Shown: positions 34,528-44,387, numbered from the stretch's first letter. The stretch: 64,000 nt of DNA from Castellaniella hirudinis_A (GCF_047468865.1 NZ_JBLGTV010000009.1:59112-123111), one strand, 5' to 3'. Notes: a model not told the origin generated them from the sequence alone. A program made the numbers and translations.

Positions 34528-35900
34528 TGCTTGCGGCCGCCGCCCAGCAATACGCCCACGGCGCGCTTGGCCGAGGCCGCCGCGGGGCGCACCGAGGCGG
34601 GCGGCTGGCTTGCCGGGGCGGCGGGCACGTAGGGCTTGGAGAAGAAGTCATCCAGCGGCGGTTCGGGCGCGTGCCAGCCGCCCCCCGAACGGGGGCTGCC
34701 CACGGGACGGCGGCGCGAGGGCCGGGGAAGATCGAGCTCGCCGCGCGGGATCTTGGTCTTGATGAGCTTTTCGATATCCAGCAGGTAGCGTTCTTCTTCG
34801 GGCGTGAACAGGGCGATGGCTTCGCCCTGGGCGCCCGCCCGGCCCGTGCGGCCGATGCGGTGCACGTAGTCTTCGGCGCTGCGCGGCAGATCGTAGTTGA
34901 TGACGCAGGGGATGCCGGCGACGTCCAGGCCCCGGGCCGCCACATCGGTGGCCACCAGGACTTCGAGCGTGCCGGCTTTGAAGGCATCCAGCGCCTTCAT
35001 GCGCTCGATCTGGGATTTGTTGCCGTGGATGGATTCAGCCCGCACGCCGTCTTGTTCCAGCTGGCGCGCCAAGCGGCTGCAGCCGATCTTGGTGTTGGAA
35101 AACACGATCACCTGGCTGAGTTGGCGCGATTTGACCAGATGCACCACGGCGCGGCGCTTGGCATCGGTGTCCAGGCAATAGGCGATCTGGCTGACCGTAT
35201 CGGCGGTGGCGTTGGGCCGGGCGACTTCGACCTCGACGGGCGTGCGCAGGAAGCTGCGGCCCAATTTGCGGATCTCGGGGCTGAAGGTGGCCGAAAACAG
35301 CAGGCCCTGGCGGCCCGGCGGCAACAGCCGCATGATGCGATCCAGGTCGGGCAGGAAGCCCATGTCCAGCATGCGGTCGGCCTCGTCCAGCACCAGGATG
35401 CCCACCTGGCCGAGATTGACGTTGCGCTGCTCGACGTGATCCAGCAGGCGGCCCGGCGTCGCAATGAGGATTTCGCACCCCTGGCGCAGCTGTTCTTTTT
35501 GCGGGCGGATATCGACCCCGCCGAACACCACCGCCGCCCGCAAGGGCACGAACTGGCTGTAGCGCTGGACGTTGTCGTGGATCTGGTCGGCCAGCTCGCG
35601 GGTGGGCGTCAGGATGAGCGCCCGAACCGGATGGCGGGCCGGCGAGGCGCTGGTATTGGCAAAAGGCATCAGCCGGTGCAGGATGGGCAGGGAAAACGCG
35701 GCGGTCTTGCCGGTGCCGGTCTGGGCCGCCCCCATGACGTCGCGTCCGGTCAGGGCGATGGGGATGGCCTTGGCCTGGATCGGCGTGGCGGACACATAGC
35801 CAGTGGCCTGGATGGCCTGCATGATGCCTGGATGCAAGCCGAATTGGCTGAACTGGACGGCGGGTTCGGTGGCGGGGTCGATGGGGGTGGATTGGGTCAT
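34521..35900 (-). CDS. rhlE: DEAD-box RNA helicase, RhlE-like
   Basis: ATP-dependent RNA helicase for ribosome assembly or RNA decay. The 459-aa protein has the Q motif (GYVSATPIQAKAIP), motif I AQTGTGKT, PTRELADQI, VLDEADRMLDMGF (DEAD), SATFS and HRIGRTGRAG in normal order, then a basic Pro/Arg-rich tail. Start MTQSTPIDPA; the extra 23 residues upstream in frame are unlikely. It is divergent from ilvE. The exact subfamily (RhlE or other) is inferred from length and tail. Confidence 0.9.
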   Translation of the reverse strand: MTQSTPIDPATEPAVQFSQFGLHPGIMQAIQATGYVSATPIQAKAIPIALTGRDVMGAAQTGTGKTAAFSLPILHRLMPFANTSASPARHPVRALILTPTRELADQIHDNVQRYSQFVPLRAAVVFGGVDIRPQKEQLRQGCEILIATPGRLLDHVEQRNVNLGQVGILVLDEADRMLDMGFLPDLDRIMRLLPPGRQGLLFSATFSPEIRKLGRSFLRTPVEVEVARPNATADTVSQIAYCLDTDAKRRAVVHLVKSRQLSQVIVFSNTKIGCSRLARQLEQDGVRAESIHGNKSQIERMKALDAFKAGTLEVLVATDVAARGLDVAGIPCVINYDLPRSAEDYVHRIGRTGRAGAQGEAIALFTPEEERYLLDIEKLIKTKIPRGELDLPRPSRRRPVGSPRSGGGWHAPEPPLDDFFSKPYVPAAPASQPPASVRPAAASAKRAVGVLLGGGRKQA

Positions 35901-35986
35901 TCGTAGCCAGGGCAACACAGGTGCCCGAATTGGCCCTGCGCGTGATGAAGCCACCATTTTACCGTGCATCGCCGCAAGACGGGCAA

Positions 35987-35996
35987 TTGGTACAAT
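35987..35996 (+). promoter_or_regulatory. extended -10 promoter of ilvE
   Basis: TTGGTACAAT provides a TG one base before TACAAT (5/6 match to the -10 consensus). No good -35 is visible at the right distance, which fits an extended -10 promoter. The predicted start near 36003 leaves a leader of about 22 nt with an AGGAG site. Confidence 0.45.
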
Positions 35997-36024
35997 ATCG
36001 GCTTACTCAATACAGGAGAAGGCA

Positions 36025-36945
36025 ATGTCCATGGCTGACCGCGATGGGGTGATCTGGTACGACGGCAAGCTCGTGCCGTGGCGCGACGCCACCACCCACG
36101 TCCTGACACATTCCCTGCATTACGGCTTGTCGGTCTTCGAGGGCGTGCGCGCCTACAAGACCGACCATGGCACCGCCATCTTCCGCCTGGAAGACCACAC
36201 GCGCCGCCTATTCAATTCGGCGCATATCTACCAGATCAAAATCCCCTACACCCGCGAGGCCATCTCCGACGCCCAGATCGAGGTCGTGCGCCGCAACCAG
36301 TTGGATTCCTGCTACATCCGGCCCATCGTGTTCTACGGTTCCGAAAAAATGGGGGTCTCGCCCAAGGGCGCCCAGGTGCACGTCGCCATCGCCGCCTGGC
36401 CCTGGGGCGCCTACCTGGGCGAAGAAGCCCTCAAGCAGGGCATCCGCGTCAAGATTTCCTCTTATGCGCGCCAGCACGTCAACGTCACCATGCCGCGCGC
36501 CAAGATCGCCAGCACATATGCCAATTCCATCCTGGCCAACGCCGAAGCCCTGGATCACGGCTACGACGAAGCCATTCTGCTGGACACCAGCGGCTTCGTG
36601 GCCGAGGGCTCCGGCGAAAACCTGTTCATCGTGCGCGACGGCACGCTGATCGAGCCCGACATCGCCTGCGCCCTGACCGGCATCACCCGGGCGTCCGTCC
36701 ACCAACTGGCCGCCGACCTCGGCATCCCGGTGGTGTCGCGCCGCCTGACGCGCGACGACCTGTACATCGCCGACGAAGCCTTCTTCACCGGCACGGCCGC
36801 CGAGGTCACCCCGATCCGCGAAATCGACGGCCGCCAGATCGGCGCGGGCGAACGCGGCCCGATCACGGCCCAGCTGCAAAAAGCCTTCTTCGACGCGGTG
36901 TCGGGTAAAACCCCAAAATATCATCACTGGCTTTCTAAGGTCTGA
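36025..36945 (+). CDS. ilvE: branched-chain amino acid aminotransferase
   Basis: PLP enzyme that makes leucine, isoleucine and valine from their keto acids. The 306-aa protein has THSLHYGLSVFEGVRAY near the N-terminus, the PLP lysine in MPRAKIASTYANSILA, and the class-IV signature region DEAILLDTSGFVAEGSGENLF. Start MSMADRDG has AGGAG about 7 nt upstream; the longer in-frame extension overlaps rhlE on the other strand. It is followed 10 nt later by the zinc-finger gene. Confidence 0.96.
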   Translation: MSMADRDGVIWYDGKLVPWRDATTHVLTHSLHYGLSVFEGVRAYKTDHGTAIFRLEDHTRRLFNSAHIYQIKIPYTREAISDAQIEVVRRNQLDSCYIRPIVFYGSEKMGVSPKGAQVHVAIAAWPWGAYLGEEALKQGIRVKISSYARQHVNVTMPRAKIASTYANSILANAEALDHGYDEAILLDTSGFVAEGSGENLFIVRDGTLIEPDIACALTGITRASVHQLAADLGIPVVSRRLTRDDLYIADEAFFTGTAAEVTPIREIDGRQIGAGERGPITAQLQKAFFDAVSGKTPKYHHWLSKV

Positions 36946-36955
36946 CAGGAAAATC

Positions 36956-37186
36956 ATGAGCAGCACACCCACCCCCTCCAAAACCCCCGAGCGCATCGTC
37001 GTCAGCGCCGCCGACCTGCCGGTCTACTGCCCCGGCCCGGATGCCCCGCTGTGGCGCATCCACCCGCGCACCTACATCGAAGTCTTGAAAAGCGGCGTGG
37101 CCAAGTGCCAATATTGCGGCACCGAATACGTGCTGCGCGAAGGCGACCACCCCCACAGCCACGAACAGGCCGGCATCCGCCTCTGA
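36956..37186 (+). CDS. CHCC-type zinc-finger domain protein
   Basis: Small protein of 76 aa with the zf-CHCC fold related to the NDUFS6 subunit of complex I. Ligand candidates are Cys25 (VYCPGP), a His near residue 36 and the pair in KCQYCG. The function in bacteria is not known. It directly follows ilvE (10 nt), an order conserved in Burkholderiales. Confidence 0.88.
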   Translation: MSSTPTPSKTPERIVVSAADLPVYCPGPDAPLWRIHPRTYIEVLKSGVAKCQYCGTEYVLREGDHPHSHEQAGIRL

Positions 37187-37200
37187 CGCCCGGCCCGGCT

Positions 37201-38685
37201 TTATTTCCTGAAGGGTTCAAGCAGCGCCCGGCGGTTTTCCTGCTGATCCCGCAATTCGCGGATCTGCATATCCAGGCGCGACTGCTCGTAAAAGTCCCGG
37301 GACAGGCTGCGCGCCTGCTGCAGGTGTTCCATGGCGGTCGGCAGCGCGCCGGTCTGCTGGAAATACTGCGCCATGGCCTCGTGCGCCCGCACCTTGTCGC
37401 CCAGACGCTCCAGGCCGTTGGCCAGGAGTTCCTGGAATTCCGGCACGTCCGGCCATTGCCGGACGGCCGCCTGCAAAAAATCAACCGCCGGCTGGTTTTG
37501 CCCCGCCGCCTGCAAGGCCCGCGCCCGCGCCTCGGCAACGCCCTGGTTTTCGGGCCAGCGTTTCCAGGCCTGCGCGGAAGCGTCCAGGACGGCCGCCGCG
37601 CCCTGCGGCTGCGCCAGGCGGATCAGCAGCATGTCCAACTGGGGCGACCCCTGGATGGCCTGCGCCTGGTCGGCCTGCCGCCGCGCCGCGGCGGGATCGC
37701 CGGCTTTCCAGTCGAGCCAGGCCAGGCCAAACAAAGCGGCGGCCCGGCGGCCAGGATCATGGTCCTCGCGGACATCGCTGCGAAAGGCCTGCCGCAGGCG
37801 CTGCAGGGCTTCGTTGCTGCGCGCCTGAATCAGCGCCAACCGCGCCCGGACAAACCAGAATTCGGGGTCTGCGGCCGCCGCCGGGCCGGCCTCGGGCCCC
37901 AGGCGATTTTCGAGATCGGACAGGCGCTGGATGGACAAAGGGTGGGTGGCGGCATAACCGCGCCCCGTCCCCTCGTTCAGGCGGGAAGCGTTCATCAGGC
38001 GCCGGAACATGTCCGGCATGCCCCGGGGATCGAACCCTGCGCGGCGCATCATCTGGAAACCGGCGCGATCCGCTTCTTGCTCGGCCCCGCGCGAAAACCC
38101 CAGTTGACGGTCGATCGTGGCGGCCTGGCCGAATGTCGCCACCCCCATGGCCAAGTCGCCCTGCCCGGCCAGGGCGGCCAACAAGGCCCCGATCAGACTG
38201 GCCACCATCAGGCCCGTGCCCTGGGCCTGCTGCGTAATCCCCCGGGCGATGTGGCGCTGCATGACGTGGCCGATTTCGTGCGCCAGCACCCCGGCCAGCT
38301 CGGATTCGCTTTGCGCGGCCAGCACCAGGCCGCTATGGATGCCGATGTATCCCCCCGGCAGGGCGAAGGCATTGATGGACGGATCGCGCACCGCGAAGAC
38401 CGTGATGGCCTGGGCCAGCGGCTGCGGGGCCTGGGCGGCCAGCCGGCGGCCCAGGTCGGTCAGATACTGATTGATGTCCAGGTCGGCAATATAGGTCGGG
38501 TCGTGGCGGCCTTGCGCCATGATGGCCTGTCCCAGGGCGGCTTCCACCTGCGGCGAGAGCTCGGCGGCCGAAGCCGCCCCCATGGACGGCAGCCCCACGG
38601 GCTGCGCCCGGGCGGGGCCGGCGCAGGACACGGCCAGAGCCAGGCAAAGGGCCTGGGCCATGGATCGGCGTCGGATGGAAACCAT
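37201..38685 (-). CDS. BepA-like periplasmic M48 metalloprotease with TPR domain
   Basis: Periplasmic protease/chaperone for outer-membrane protein assembly. The 494-aa protein has a signal peptide (MAQALCLALAVSCAGPARA), an M48 catalytic domain with HEIGHVMQRH (residues about 140-149) and the later EQEADRAGFQMM ligand region, then a C-terminal TPR-like half (about 290-494). This layout matches E. coli BepA (YfgC). I start at MVSIRRRS; no clear ribosome-binding site is seen, so the exact start is uncertain. Confidence 0.92.
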   Translation of the reverse strand: MVSIRRRSMAQALCLALAVSCAGPARAQPVGLPSMGAASAAELSPQVEAALGQAIMAQGRHDPTYIADLDINQYLTDLGRRLAAQAPQPLAQAITVFAVRDPSINAFALPGGYIGIHSGLVLAAQSESELAGVLAHEIGHVMQRHIARGITQQAQGTGLMVASLIGALLAALAGQGDLAMGVATFGQAATIDRQLGFSRGAEQEADRAGFQMMRRAGFDPRGMPDMFRRLMNASRLNEGTGRGYAATHPLSIQRLSDLENRLGPEAGPAAAADPEFWFVRARLALIQARSNEALQRLRQAFRSDVREDHDPGRRAAALFGLAWLDWKAGDPAAARRQADQAQAIQGSPQLDMLLIRLAQPQGAAAVLDASAQAWKRWPENQGVAEARARALQAAGQNQPAVDFLQAAVRQWPDVPEFQELLANGLERLGDKVRAHEAMAQYFQQTGALPTAMEHLQQARSLSRDFYEQSRLDMQIRELRDQQENRRALLEPFRK

Positions 38686-38740
38686 AAGCAAGCGGATGAA
38701 TGAAAACAGCGGACAAGCGCCGACGGACGCGGGCCGGCCC

Positions 38741-39619
38741 TCAGGCCACCCCGGCAAGGCGGCGGGCATCACGCGGCTGCCGCCGGCGAGCCGGCGGCAG
38801 CCGCCCTTTGGATGATAATCGCAACCAGCTGGCCAGCGCCACCAGCAACCCGAAGGTTTCCACCAGGGCCGCCGGCACCCACATCACCAGCCCGCCGATG
38901 GCCTGGTCGTCCAACGCGCTGAAGCCGGGCAGGGCGCGCCCGCAAAGATCAAACACGGGATAGAGGTCTGTGCTGGAAAACGCAATCCAGACGCCGGCCG
39001 CTATTTGCGGCAACATGGTCAGGACGGGCGAAACGATGCGCCCCCCGGGCCGCATCGCGGCGGGCGGCTGCGGCCGGCGATCCAGGATCAGATTCCAGTA
39101 CAGCAGGCCGCTGATGACGACCGACCAGTTCATGAAACGGTAGATACGCCAATCGAGCATGGAATAAAACTGCACGGTGGGTTCCAGCCAGACCAGCACC
39201 AGCAGCACGAACAGCACGGGGATGAGGATGCGGTGCGTGGCCAGATGTTCCAGCCCGCGCACGAACCCGCGGCGGCGCGCCCCGGCCAGCCGCGCCCGCC
39301 AGGCCAGCGGCAGCCCGGCCCGCAGCACCTGGCCCGGATAGGCCGCCATGATCAGCAAAGGCCCCAGGTGGTGCAGCACCAGATGCTGGATACGATGGAT
39401 GAAGAACATGCGCTCGGCGTAGTAATCCACGCGCGTATGCAGGGACAGGTACAACAGCAGCCAGCCGAGCCAGAACAGGCCCTGACGCAGCCGGCCCACC
39501 CGGTGCGCGCCCGCGCCGCGCACAAACAGCCAGGCCGTGGCGATGAACGCCAGCACCAGTGTGGGGGAGGCTTCCCAGGGTTGCAGCCAGGCCAGTAAAT
39601 CCATGATGGGTTGAAACAT
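38741..39619 (-). CDS. CtaG-like (caa3-type) cytochrome c oxidase assembly membrane protein
   Basis: Polytopic protein of 292 aa with about seven helices, matching the caa3_CtaG family of copper/oxidase assembly proteins: FFIHRIQHLVLHHLGPLLIM (His-rich helix), LPLAWR, EPTVQFYSMLD and the helix with VMWVPAALVETFGLLVAL. Start MFQPIMDLLAWLQPW; an ATG five codons later is possible. No caa3 oxidase genes are in this window, so its target could be elsewhere or could be the oxidases near the window ends. Confidence 0.85.
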   Translation of the reverse strand: MFQPIMDLLAWLQPWEASPTLVLAFIATAWLFVRGAGAHRVGRLRQGLFWLGWLLLYLSLHTRVDYYAERMFFIHRIQHLVLHHLGPLLIMAAYPGQVLRAGLPLAWRARLAGARRRGFVRGLEHLATHRILIPVLFVLLVLVWLEPTVQFYSMLDWRIYRFMNWSVVISGLLYWNLILDRRPQPPAAMRPGGRIVSPVLTMLPQIAAGVWIAFSSTDLYPVFDLCGRALPGFSALDDQAIGGLVMWVPAALVETFGLLVALASWLRLSSKGRLPPARRRQPRDARRLAGVA

Positions 39620-39779
39620 ATCGGCACAAAACACCGGCCCGGCGGCCGGCCTGGGGCGCGCCCATGGGGATCGGCGCCGCCCGGCGTAGACAAGGCCATG
39701 CGGCATGGCCACGGAAAACCCGCCCATTGTAATGGATCAGCCGCGTTAAAATGCCCTTTTCCCATTTTTCCACGCCTCC

Positions 39780-40931
39780 ATGTCCGCCCCGACCTTCGAC
39801 ATTGCGATTCTGGGTTCCGGCCCGGTCGGCTGCGTGCTGGCCCTGAGCCTGGCCCGCCACGCCCCCGACCCCGGGCGCATCGTCCTGATGGGCCCGGCCC
39901 CGGCGGCGCGCCGGCCGGGACAATCCATCGACCCCCGCGCCCTGGCGCTGAACCACGGCAGCCGGCAGATGCTGCAGCCCCTGGGCGCCTGGCCCGCCCA
40001 GGCGGCCGACATCCTGACGGTGCACGTTTCCCAGGCGGGGCACCTGGGGCGCACCCTGATCGACCAGGCCGACCTGGCCGTCCCCCGGCTGGGCTGCGTC
40101 GTGACATACGACGACTTGCTGGACACCCTGCAGGCGGCCGTGCGGGCCAGCGGCGTCACGCGCATTCCGCAGCGCCCGCCCCGGCCCCTGCCCGGCCGGC
40201 CGGTGACCCTGCAGCTGGCCGACGGCCCGGCCCAGGCCCGCATCGCCCTGATTTCCGACGGCGCGCGTCCCCAGGGACTGCAGCGCCAATACCGGCAAAG
40301 CGCGGTTCTGGCCACCATCCGGGCCGCCAATCCAATCGCCGGGCGCGCCTTCGAGCGCTTTACCCGCACCGGCCCCCTGGCGCTGCTGCCGCACCCGGCG
40401 GGGACGGATCTCTACAGCCTGGTCTGGTGTCTCCACCCCGACCAGGCCCAAGCCCTGGCCGCCCTGCCCGACCCGGCCTTCGACCAGGCGCTGCAACAGG
40501 CCTTCGGACAGCGGCTGGGCTCCCTGCGGCGCATCGGCCCCGCCAGCACCTTCCCCCTGTCTCTGCACGCCGGCCCCAGCCTGCAAGGCCCGGGGGTCGT
40601 GGCAGTGGGCAACGCCGCCCAGACCATGCACCCGGTGGCGGGCCAGGGACTCAACCTGGGGCTGCGCGATGCCGCGCAGCTGGCCCACGCCCTGCAGCCC
40701 TGGCTGGCCGACCCCGCGGCCGACCCCCAGCCTCGGCTGATCCGCTACGCCCGGCAGCGCCGCCTGGATCGCGGCCTGACCATCGGCATCACCGACACCC
40801 TGCCGCGCCTGTTCGCCACCGCCAACCCGCTGGCGCGCCATGCGGGCGGCCTGGCGCTGGCGGCGCTGGATCTGATCCCGGCCCTGCGCAACCCGCTGGC
40901 GCGCCACCTGCTGCAGGGCCAGCGCCTGTAG
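39780..40931 (+). CDS. UbiH/VisC-type FAD-dependent hydroxylase
   Basis: Flavin monooxygenase likely acting in ubiquinone ring hydroxylation. The 383-aa protein has the FAD-binding GxGxxG (ILGSGPVGCVLALSLA, residues about 9-24) and the second FAD motif with the UbiH/COQ6 signature, GNAAQTMHPVAGQGLNLGLR (about 278-297). The usual DG motif appears as LISDGARPQ. Which ring position it hydroxylates cannot be told here. It is 13 nt upstream of dusB. Confidence 0.87.
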   Translation: MSAPTFDIAILGSGPVGCVLALSLARHAPDPGRIVLMGPAPAARRPGQSIDPRALALNHGSRQMLQPLGAWPAQAADILTVHVSQAGHLGRTLIDQADLAVPRLGCVVTYDDLLDTLQAAVRASGVTRIPQRPPRPLPGRPVTLQLADGPAQARIALISDGARPQGLQRQYRQSAVLATIRAANPIAGRAFERFTRTGPLALLPHPAGTDLYSLVWCLHPDQAQALAALPDPAFDQALQQAFGQRLGSLRRIGPASTFPLSLHAGPSLQGPGVVAVGNAAQTMHPVAGQGLNLGLRDAAQLAHALQPWLADPAADPQPRLIRYARQRRLDRGLTIGITDTLPRLFATANPLARHAGGLALAALDLIPALRNPLARHLLQGQRL

Positions 40932-40944
40932 GCGCGGGCATCCC

Positions 40945-41961
40945 ATGCGCATCGGGCCCTGGACGCTCCCCCATCCGGTTTTCGCCGCCCCCATGGCCGG
41001 CGTCACCGACCGCCCCTACCGGCGCCTGTGCAAGGCCCTGGGGGCGGCCTATGCGGTCTCCGAGATGGCGGCCAGCAACCCCAGGCTGTGGGACAGCGTC
41101 AAGACATCCCGGCGGCTGGATCACGCGGGCGAGGCCGAGCCCATCGCCGTGCAGATCGCCGGGGCCGACCCCGACATGCTGGCCGAAGCCGCGGTCTTCA
41201 ATATCCGCAAGGGGGCGCACATCATCGACATCAACATGGGCTGCCCGGTCAAGAAAGTCTGCCAGGTGGCGTCGGGCTCGGCCCTGCTGCGCGACGAGGC
41301 CCTGGTGGCGCGCATCCTGCGGCGCGTGGTGGCCGCCTGCGCCCCCCTGGGCATCCCCGTCACCCTGAAAACCCGCACCGGCTGGGACCGCGACAGCCGC
41401 AATGCCGTGCGCATCGCCCAGCTGGCGGAAGACTGCGGCATCGCCGCCCTGACGCTGCACGGGCGCACCCGCTGCGACCTGTACCAGGGCCACGCCGAAT
41501 ACGACACCATCCGCGCCGTGCGCCAGGCCATCCGCATCCCCCTGATCGCCAACGGCGACATCGCCAGCCCCGAGAAAGCCCGGCACGTTCTGGATTACAC
41601 TGGGGCCGACGCCGTCATGATCGGCCGCGCCGCCCAGGGGCGCCCCTGGATATTCCGCGAAATCGCCTATTATCTGGCGCACGGCCAGCACCTGCCCGCG
41701 CCCACCTATGGCGAATTGCGCGAACACCTGCTGGGCCACCTGGAAGACCATTACACGTTTTACGGCGAGCACACCGGGGTGCGCACCGCCCGCAAGCATA
41801 TCGGCTGGTATCTGGCCGGCCTGCCCGGCGCCGACGCCCTGATGCCCGCCCTGATGGCGCTGGACAGCACGGCGCAGCAAACCCAGGCGCTGCAGCGCTG
41901 GCTGGATGCCCGGCCCGCGCAAGCCCCCATCACGGCATCCGCCCTGTCAACACTCTCCTGA
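40945..41961 (+). CDS. dusB: tRNA-dihydrouridine synthase B
   Basis: FMN enzyme that reduces specific uridines in tRNA. The 338-aa protein has APMAGVTDRPYRRLCKALGA, INMGCPVKKVCQVASGSALL with the catalytic Cys, LKTRTGWD, LHGRTRCDLYQG and MIGRAAQGRPWIF. It is upstream of fis, the classic dusB-fis pair. Confidence 0.96.
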   Translation: MRIGPWTLPHPVFAAPMAGVTDRPYRRLCKALGAAYAVSEMAASNPRLWDSVKTSRRLDHAGEAEPIAVQIAGADPDMLAEAAVFNIRKGAHIIDINMGCPVKKVCQVASGSALLRDEALVARILRRVVAACAPLGIPVTLKTRTGWDRDSRNAVRIAQLAEDCGIAALTLHGRTRCDLYQGHAEYDTIRAVRQAIRIPLIANGDIASPEKARHVLDYTGADAVMIGRAAQGRPWIFREIAYYLAHGQHLPAPTYGELREHLLGHLEDHYTFYGEHTGVRTARKHIGWYLAGLPGADALMPALMALDSTAQQTQALQRWLDARPAQAPITASALSTLS

Positions 41962-41983
41962 CGTTTTACCTGAACCGCCACCC

Positions 41984-42223
41984 ATGTCTACCACCACGCC
42001 TCTGGAACAAGCCGTCCGCGACCAACTGGACCAATACTTCGAAGACCTCGGGGACTCCATCCCGGGCGATATGCTGTCCATGGTCAATTCGTGCGTCGAG
42101 CGCACCGTCTTGCAGGTTGCCCTGGAACGCACCGCCGGCAACCAGACCCGCGCCGCGGAAATGCTGGGCATCACCCGCGGCACCCTGCGCAAGAAACTGC
42201 AGCTGCACCAGCTGTCCGCCTGA
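41984..42223 (+). CDS. fis: Fis family DNA-binding protein
   Basis: Nucleoid-associated regulator. The 79-aa protein has the C-terminal helix-turn-helix GNQTRAAEMLGITRGTLRKKL and lacks most of the N-terminal beta-arm of E. coli Fis (98 aa), as is usual for betaproteobacteria. I start at MSTTTPLEQA. It is 22 nt after dusB. Confidence 0.93.
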   Translation: MSTTTPLEQAVRDQLDQYFEDLGDSIPGDMLSMVNSCVERTVLQVALERTAGNQTRAAEMLGITRGTLRKKLQLHQLSA

Positions 42224-42246
42224 TTTCTTACTTCCCTACTGCCACC

Positions 42247-43839
42247 ATGACCATCCAGACTGCATTGCTCTCCGTGTCCGATAAATCGGGTATTGTCGAA
42301 TTCGCCCAGGCGCTGGCCCAGCGCGGCGTGACGCTCCTGTCCACCGGCGGCACGGCCAGCCTGCTGCGGCAGGCCGGGCTGCCGGTCACCGAAGTCGCCA
42401 CCCACACCGGCTCGCCGGAAATCCTGGACGGCCGGGTCAAGACCCTGCACCCGCGCATCCACGGCGGCCTGCTGGCCCGCCGCGACGACCCGCAACACAT
42501 GCAAACCCTGAAAGACCAGGACATCCCGCCCATCGACCTGCTGGTGGTCAATCTGTACCCCTTCCAGCAGACCATCGCCCGGCCCGACTGCATTCTGGCC
42601 GACGCCATCGAGAACATCGACATCGGCGGGCCGGCCATGCTGCGCTCCGCCGCCAAGAACCACGGCTCGGCCCAGGGCGGCGTCACCGTGGTGATCGATC
42701 CCGCCGACTACCCCCGCGTGCTGGCCGACATGGACGGCCCCGCCCGCCAGCCCGCCTACGGCCTGCGCCTGGAACTGGCCGCCAAGGTCTACGCCCACAC
42801 GGCCGCCTACGACGGCGCCATCGCCACATACCTCAGCAGCCTGGCCGACGCCGAACCCGCCCCGGCCCAGGTGCCCGCCCGCGAGCCCTGGCCCCGCGTG
42901 CTGACCGTGCAGATGCAGCGCCAGCAAGCCTTGCGCTACGGCGAAAACCCGCACCAAGGGGCCGCGTTCTACCACGACCGCGACATCGGCGAAGGGCTGC
43001 TGGCAGGCTATCAGCAAATCCAGGGCAAAGCACTGTCCTACAACAACATCGCCGACGCTGACGCAGCCTGGGAATGCGTGCGCAGCTTCGACGCCACCGC
43101 CTGCGTCATCGTCAAGCACGCCAACCCCTGCGGCGTGGCGCTGGGCGCCGATCCGCTGGCCGCCTACCAGCAGGCCTTCAAGACCGACCCCACCTCGGCC
43201 TTCGGCGGCATCATCGCCTTCAATGCCCCGGTGGACGAAGCCACGGCCCAGGCCGTCAGCCAGCAGTTCCTCGAAGTCCTGATCGCCCCCGCCTATACCG
43301 GCGCGGCGCTGGCCGTGCTGGCGGCCAAGAAAAACGTGCGGGTGCTGCAGCTGCCCGTCGGCACGGCGCGCAACGCCTACGACGTGAAGCGCGTGGGCGG
43401 CGGCTGGCTGGTGCAAGACCCCGACGGCCGTCCCCTCGACGCCGCCGACGTCCGGGTCGTCACCCAGCAAGCCCCCACCGACGCCCAGATGCAAGACCTG
43501 CTGTTCGCCTGGAACGTCGCCCAATACGTCAAATCCAACGCCATCGTCTTCTGCGGCCAGCGCATGACGCTGGGCGTGGGCGCGGGCCAGATGAGCCGCA
43601 TTGATTCCGCCCGGATCGCCGCCATCAAGGCGGAAAAAGCCGGCCTGACGCTGCAAGGGTCCGCCGTGGCGTCAGACGCCTTCTTCCCGTTCCGCGACGG
43701 CCTGGATGTGGTGGCCGACGCCGGGGCCACCTGCGTCATCCAGCCCGGGGGCAGCATCCGCGATGATGAAGTCATCGCCGCCGCCGACGAGCGCGGGATC
43801 GCCATGGTCTTCACCGGCACCCGGCACTTCCGCCACTGA
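42247..43839 (+). CDS. purH: bifunctional AICAR transformylase/IMP cyclohydrolase
   Basis: Performs the last two steps of IMP synthesis. The 530-aa protein has the IMP cyclohydrolase domain (residues about 1-195, ALLSVSDKSGIVEFA, STGGTASLL, GGRVKTLHP-type DGRVKTLHPRIHGG) and the transformylase domain (about 200-530) with KHANPCGVA and the terminal PGGSIRDDEVIAAADE. Its stop shares one base with the ruvC start (TGATG), so the genes are coupled. Confidence 0.96.
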   Translation: MTIQTALLSVSDKSGIVEFAQALAQRGVTLLSTGGTASLLRQAGLPVTEVATHTGSPEILDGRVKTLHPRIHGGLLARRDDPQHMQTLKDQDIPPIDLLVVNLYPFQQTIARPDCILADAIENIDIGGPAMLRSAAKNHGSAQGGVTVVIDPADYPRVLADMDGPARQPAYGLRLELAAKVYAHTAAYDGAIATYLSSLADAEPAPAQVPAREPWPRVLTVQMQRQQALRYGENPHQGAAFYHDRDIGEGLLAGYQQIQGKALSYNNIADADAAWECVRSFDATACVIVKHANPCGVALGADPLAAYQQAFKTDPTSAFGGIIAFNAPVDEATAQAVSQQFLEVLIAPAYTGAALAVLAAKKNVRVLQLPVGTARNAYDVKRVGGGWLVQDPDGRPLDAADVRVVTQQAPTDAQMQDLLFAWNVAQYVKSNAIVFCGQRMTLGVGAGQMSRIDSARIAAIKAEKAGLTLQGSAVASDAFFPFRDGLDVVADAGATCVIQPGGSIRDDEVIAAADERGIAMVFTGTRHFRH

Positions 43840-44387
43840 TGCGCATCCTGGGCGTCGATCCGGGCCTGCGGCGCACGGGCTTCGGCATTATCGAAGCCCA
43901 GGGCAGCCGCCTGCGCTATGTCGCCAGCGGCACTATCGTGGTGCCGCCCGGCCTGCCGCTGCACGCCCGGCTCAAGGTCATCCTGGACAATCTGCGCGAG
44001 GTCGCCCGCGACGCGCAGCCCGACCAGGCGGCACTGGAAAAAGTGTTCCTCAACACCAACCCGGCTTCGACGCTGCTGCTGGGCCAGGCCCGGGGGGCCG
44101 CGCTGTGCGCCCTGGCCGACAGCGGCCTGGCCGTGCAGGAATACACCGCGCTGCAGATCAAGAAAGCCGTGGTCGGCACGGGACGGGCGTCCAAGGAACA
44201 AATCCAGGTCATGGTGCGTCACCTGCTGACCCTGGACGGCACCCCCGCCCCGGACGCCGCCGACGCCCTGGCCTGCGCCATCTGCCACGCGCACTGCGCC
44301 CCGCTGGCCGCCCGGCTGCAATCCCTGGCCCCCGGGACACTTTCAACCCGGGGCCGGCGTCTGCGCACCGGCCGGCTGGTATCCTGA
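43839..44387 (+). CDS. ruvC: Holliday junction endonuclease RuvC
   Basis: Resolves four-way DNA junctions with RuvAB. The 182-aa protein has the acidic catalytic set in GVDPGLRRTGFG (Asp7), ALEKVFLNTNP (Glu), and DAADALACAICHAH near the C-terminus. It is coupled to purH and lies 66 nt before ruvA, but ruvB is missing from its usual place after ruvA. Confidence 0.95.
   Translation: MRILGVDPGLRRTGFGIIEAQGSRLRYVASGTIVVPPGLPLHARLKVILDNLREVARDAQPDQAALEKVFLNTNPASTLLLGQARGAALCALADSGLAVQEYTALQIKKAVVGTGRASKEQIQVMVRHLLTLDGTPAPDAADALACAICHAHCAPLAARLQSLAPGTLSTRGRRLRTGRLVS

Noticed and set aside
39780..41368. Frame of 585 codons covering the UbiH and DusB region in another phase
   Set aside because: Both real genes have full family motifs in their own frames.
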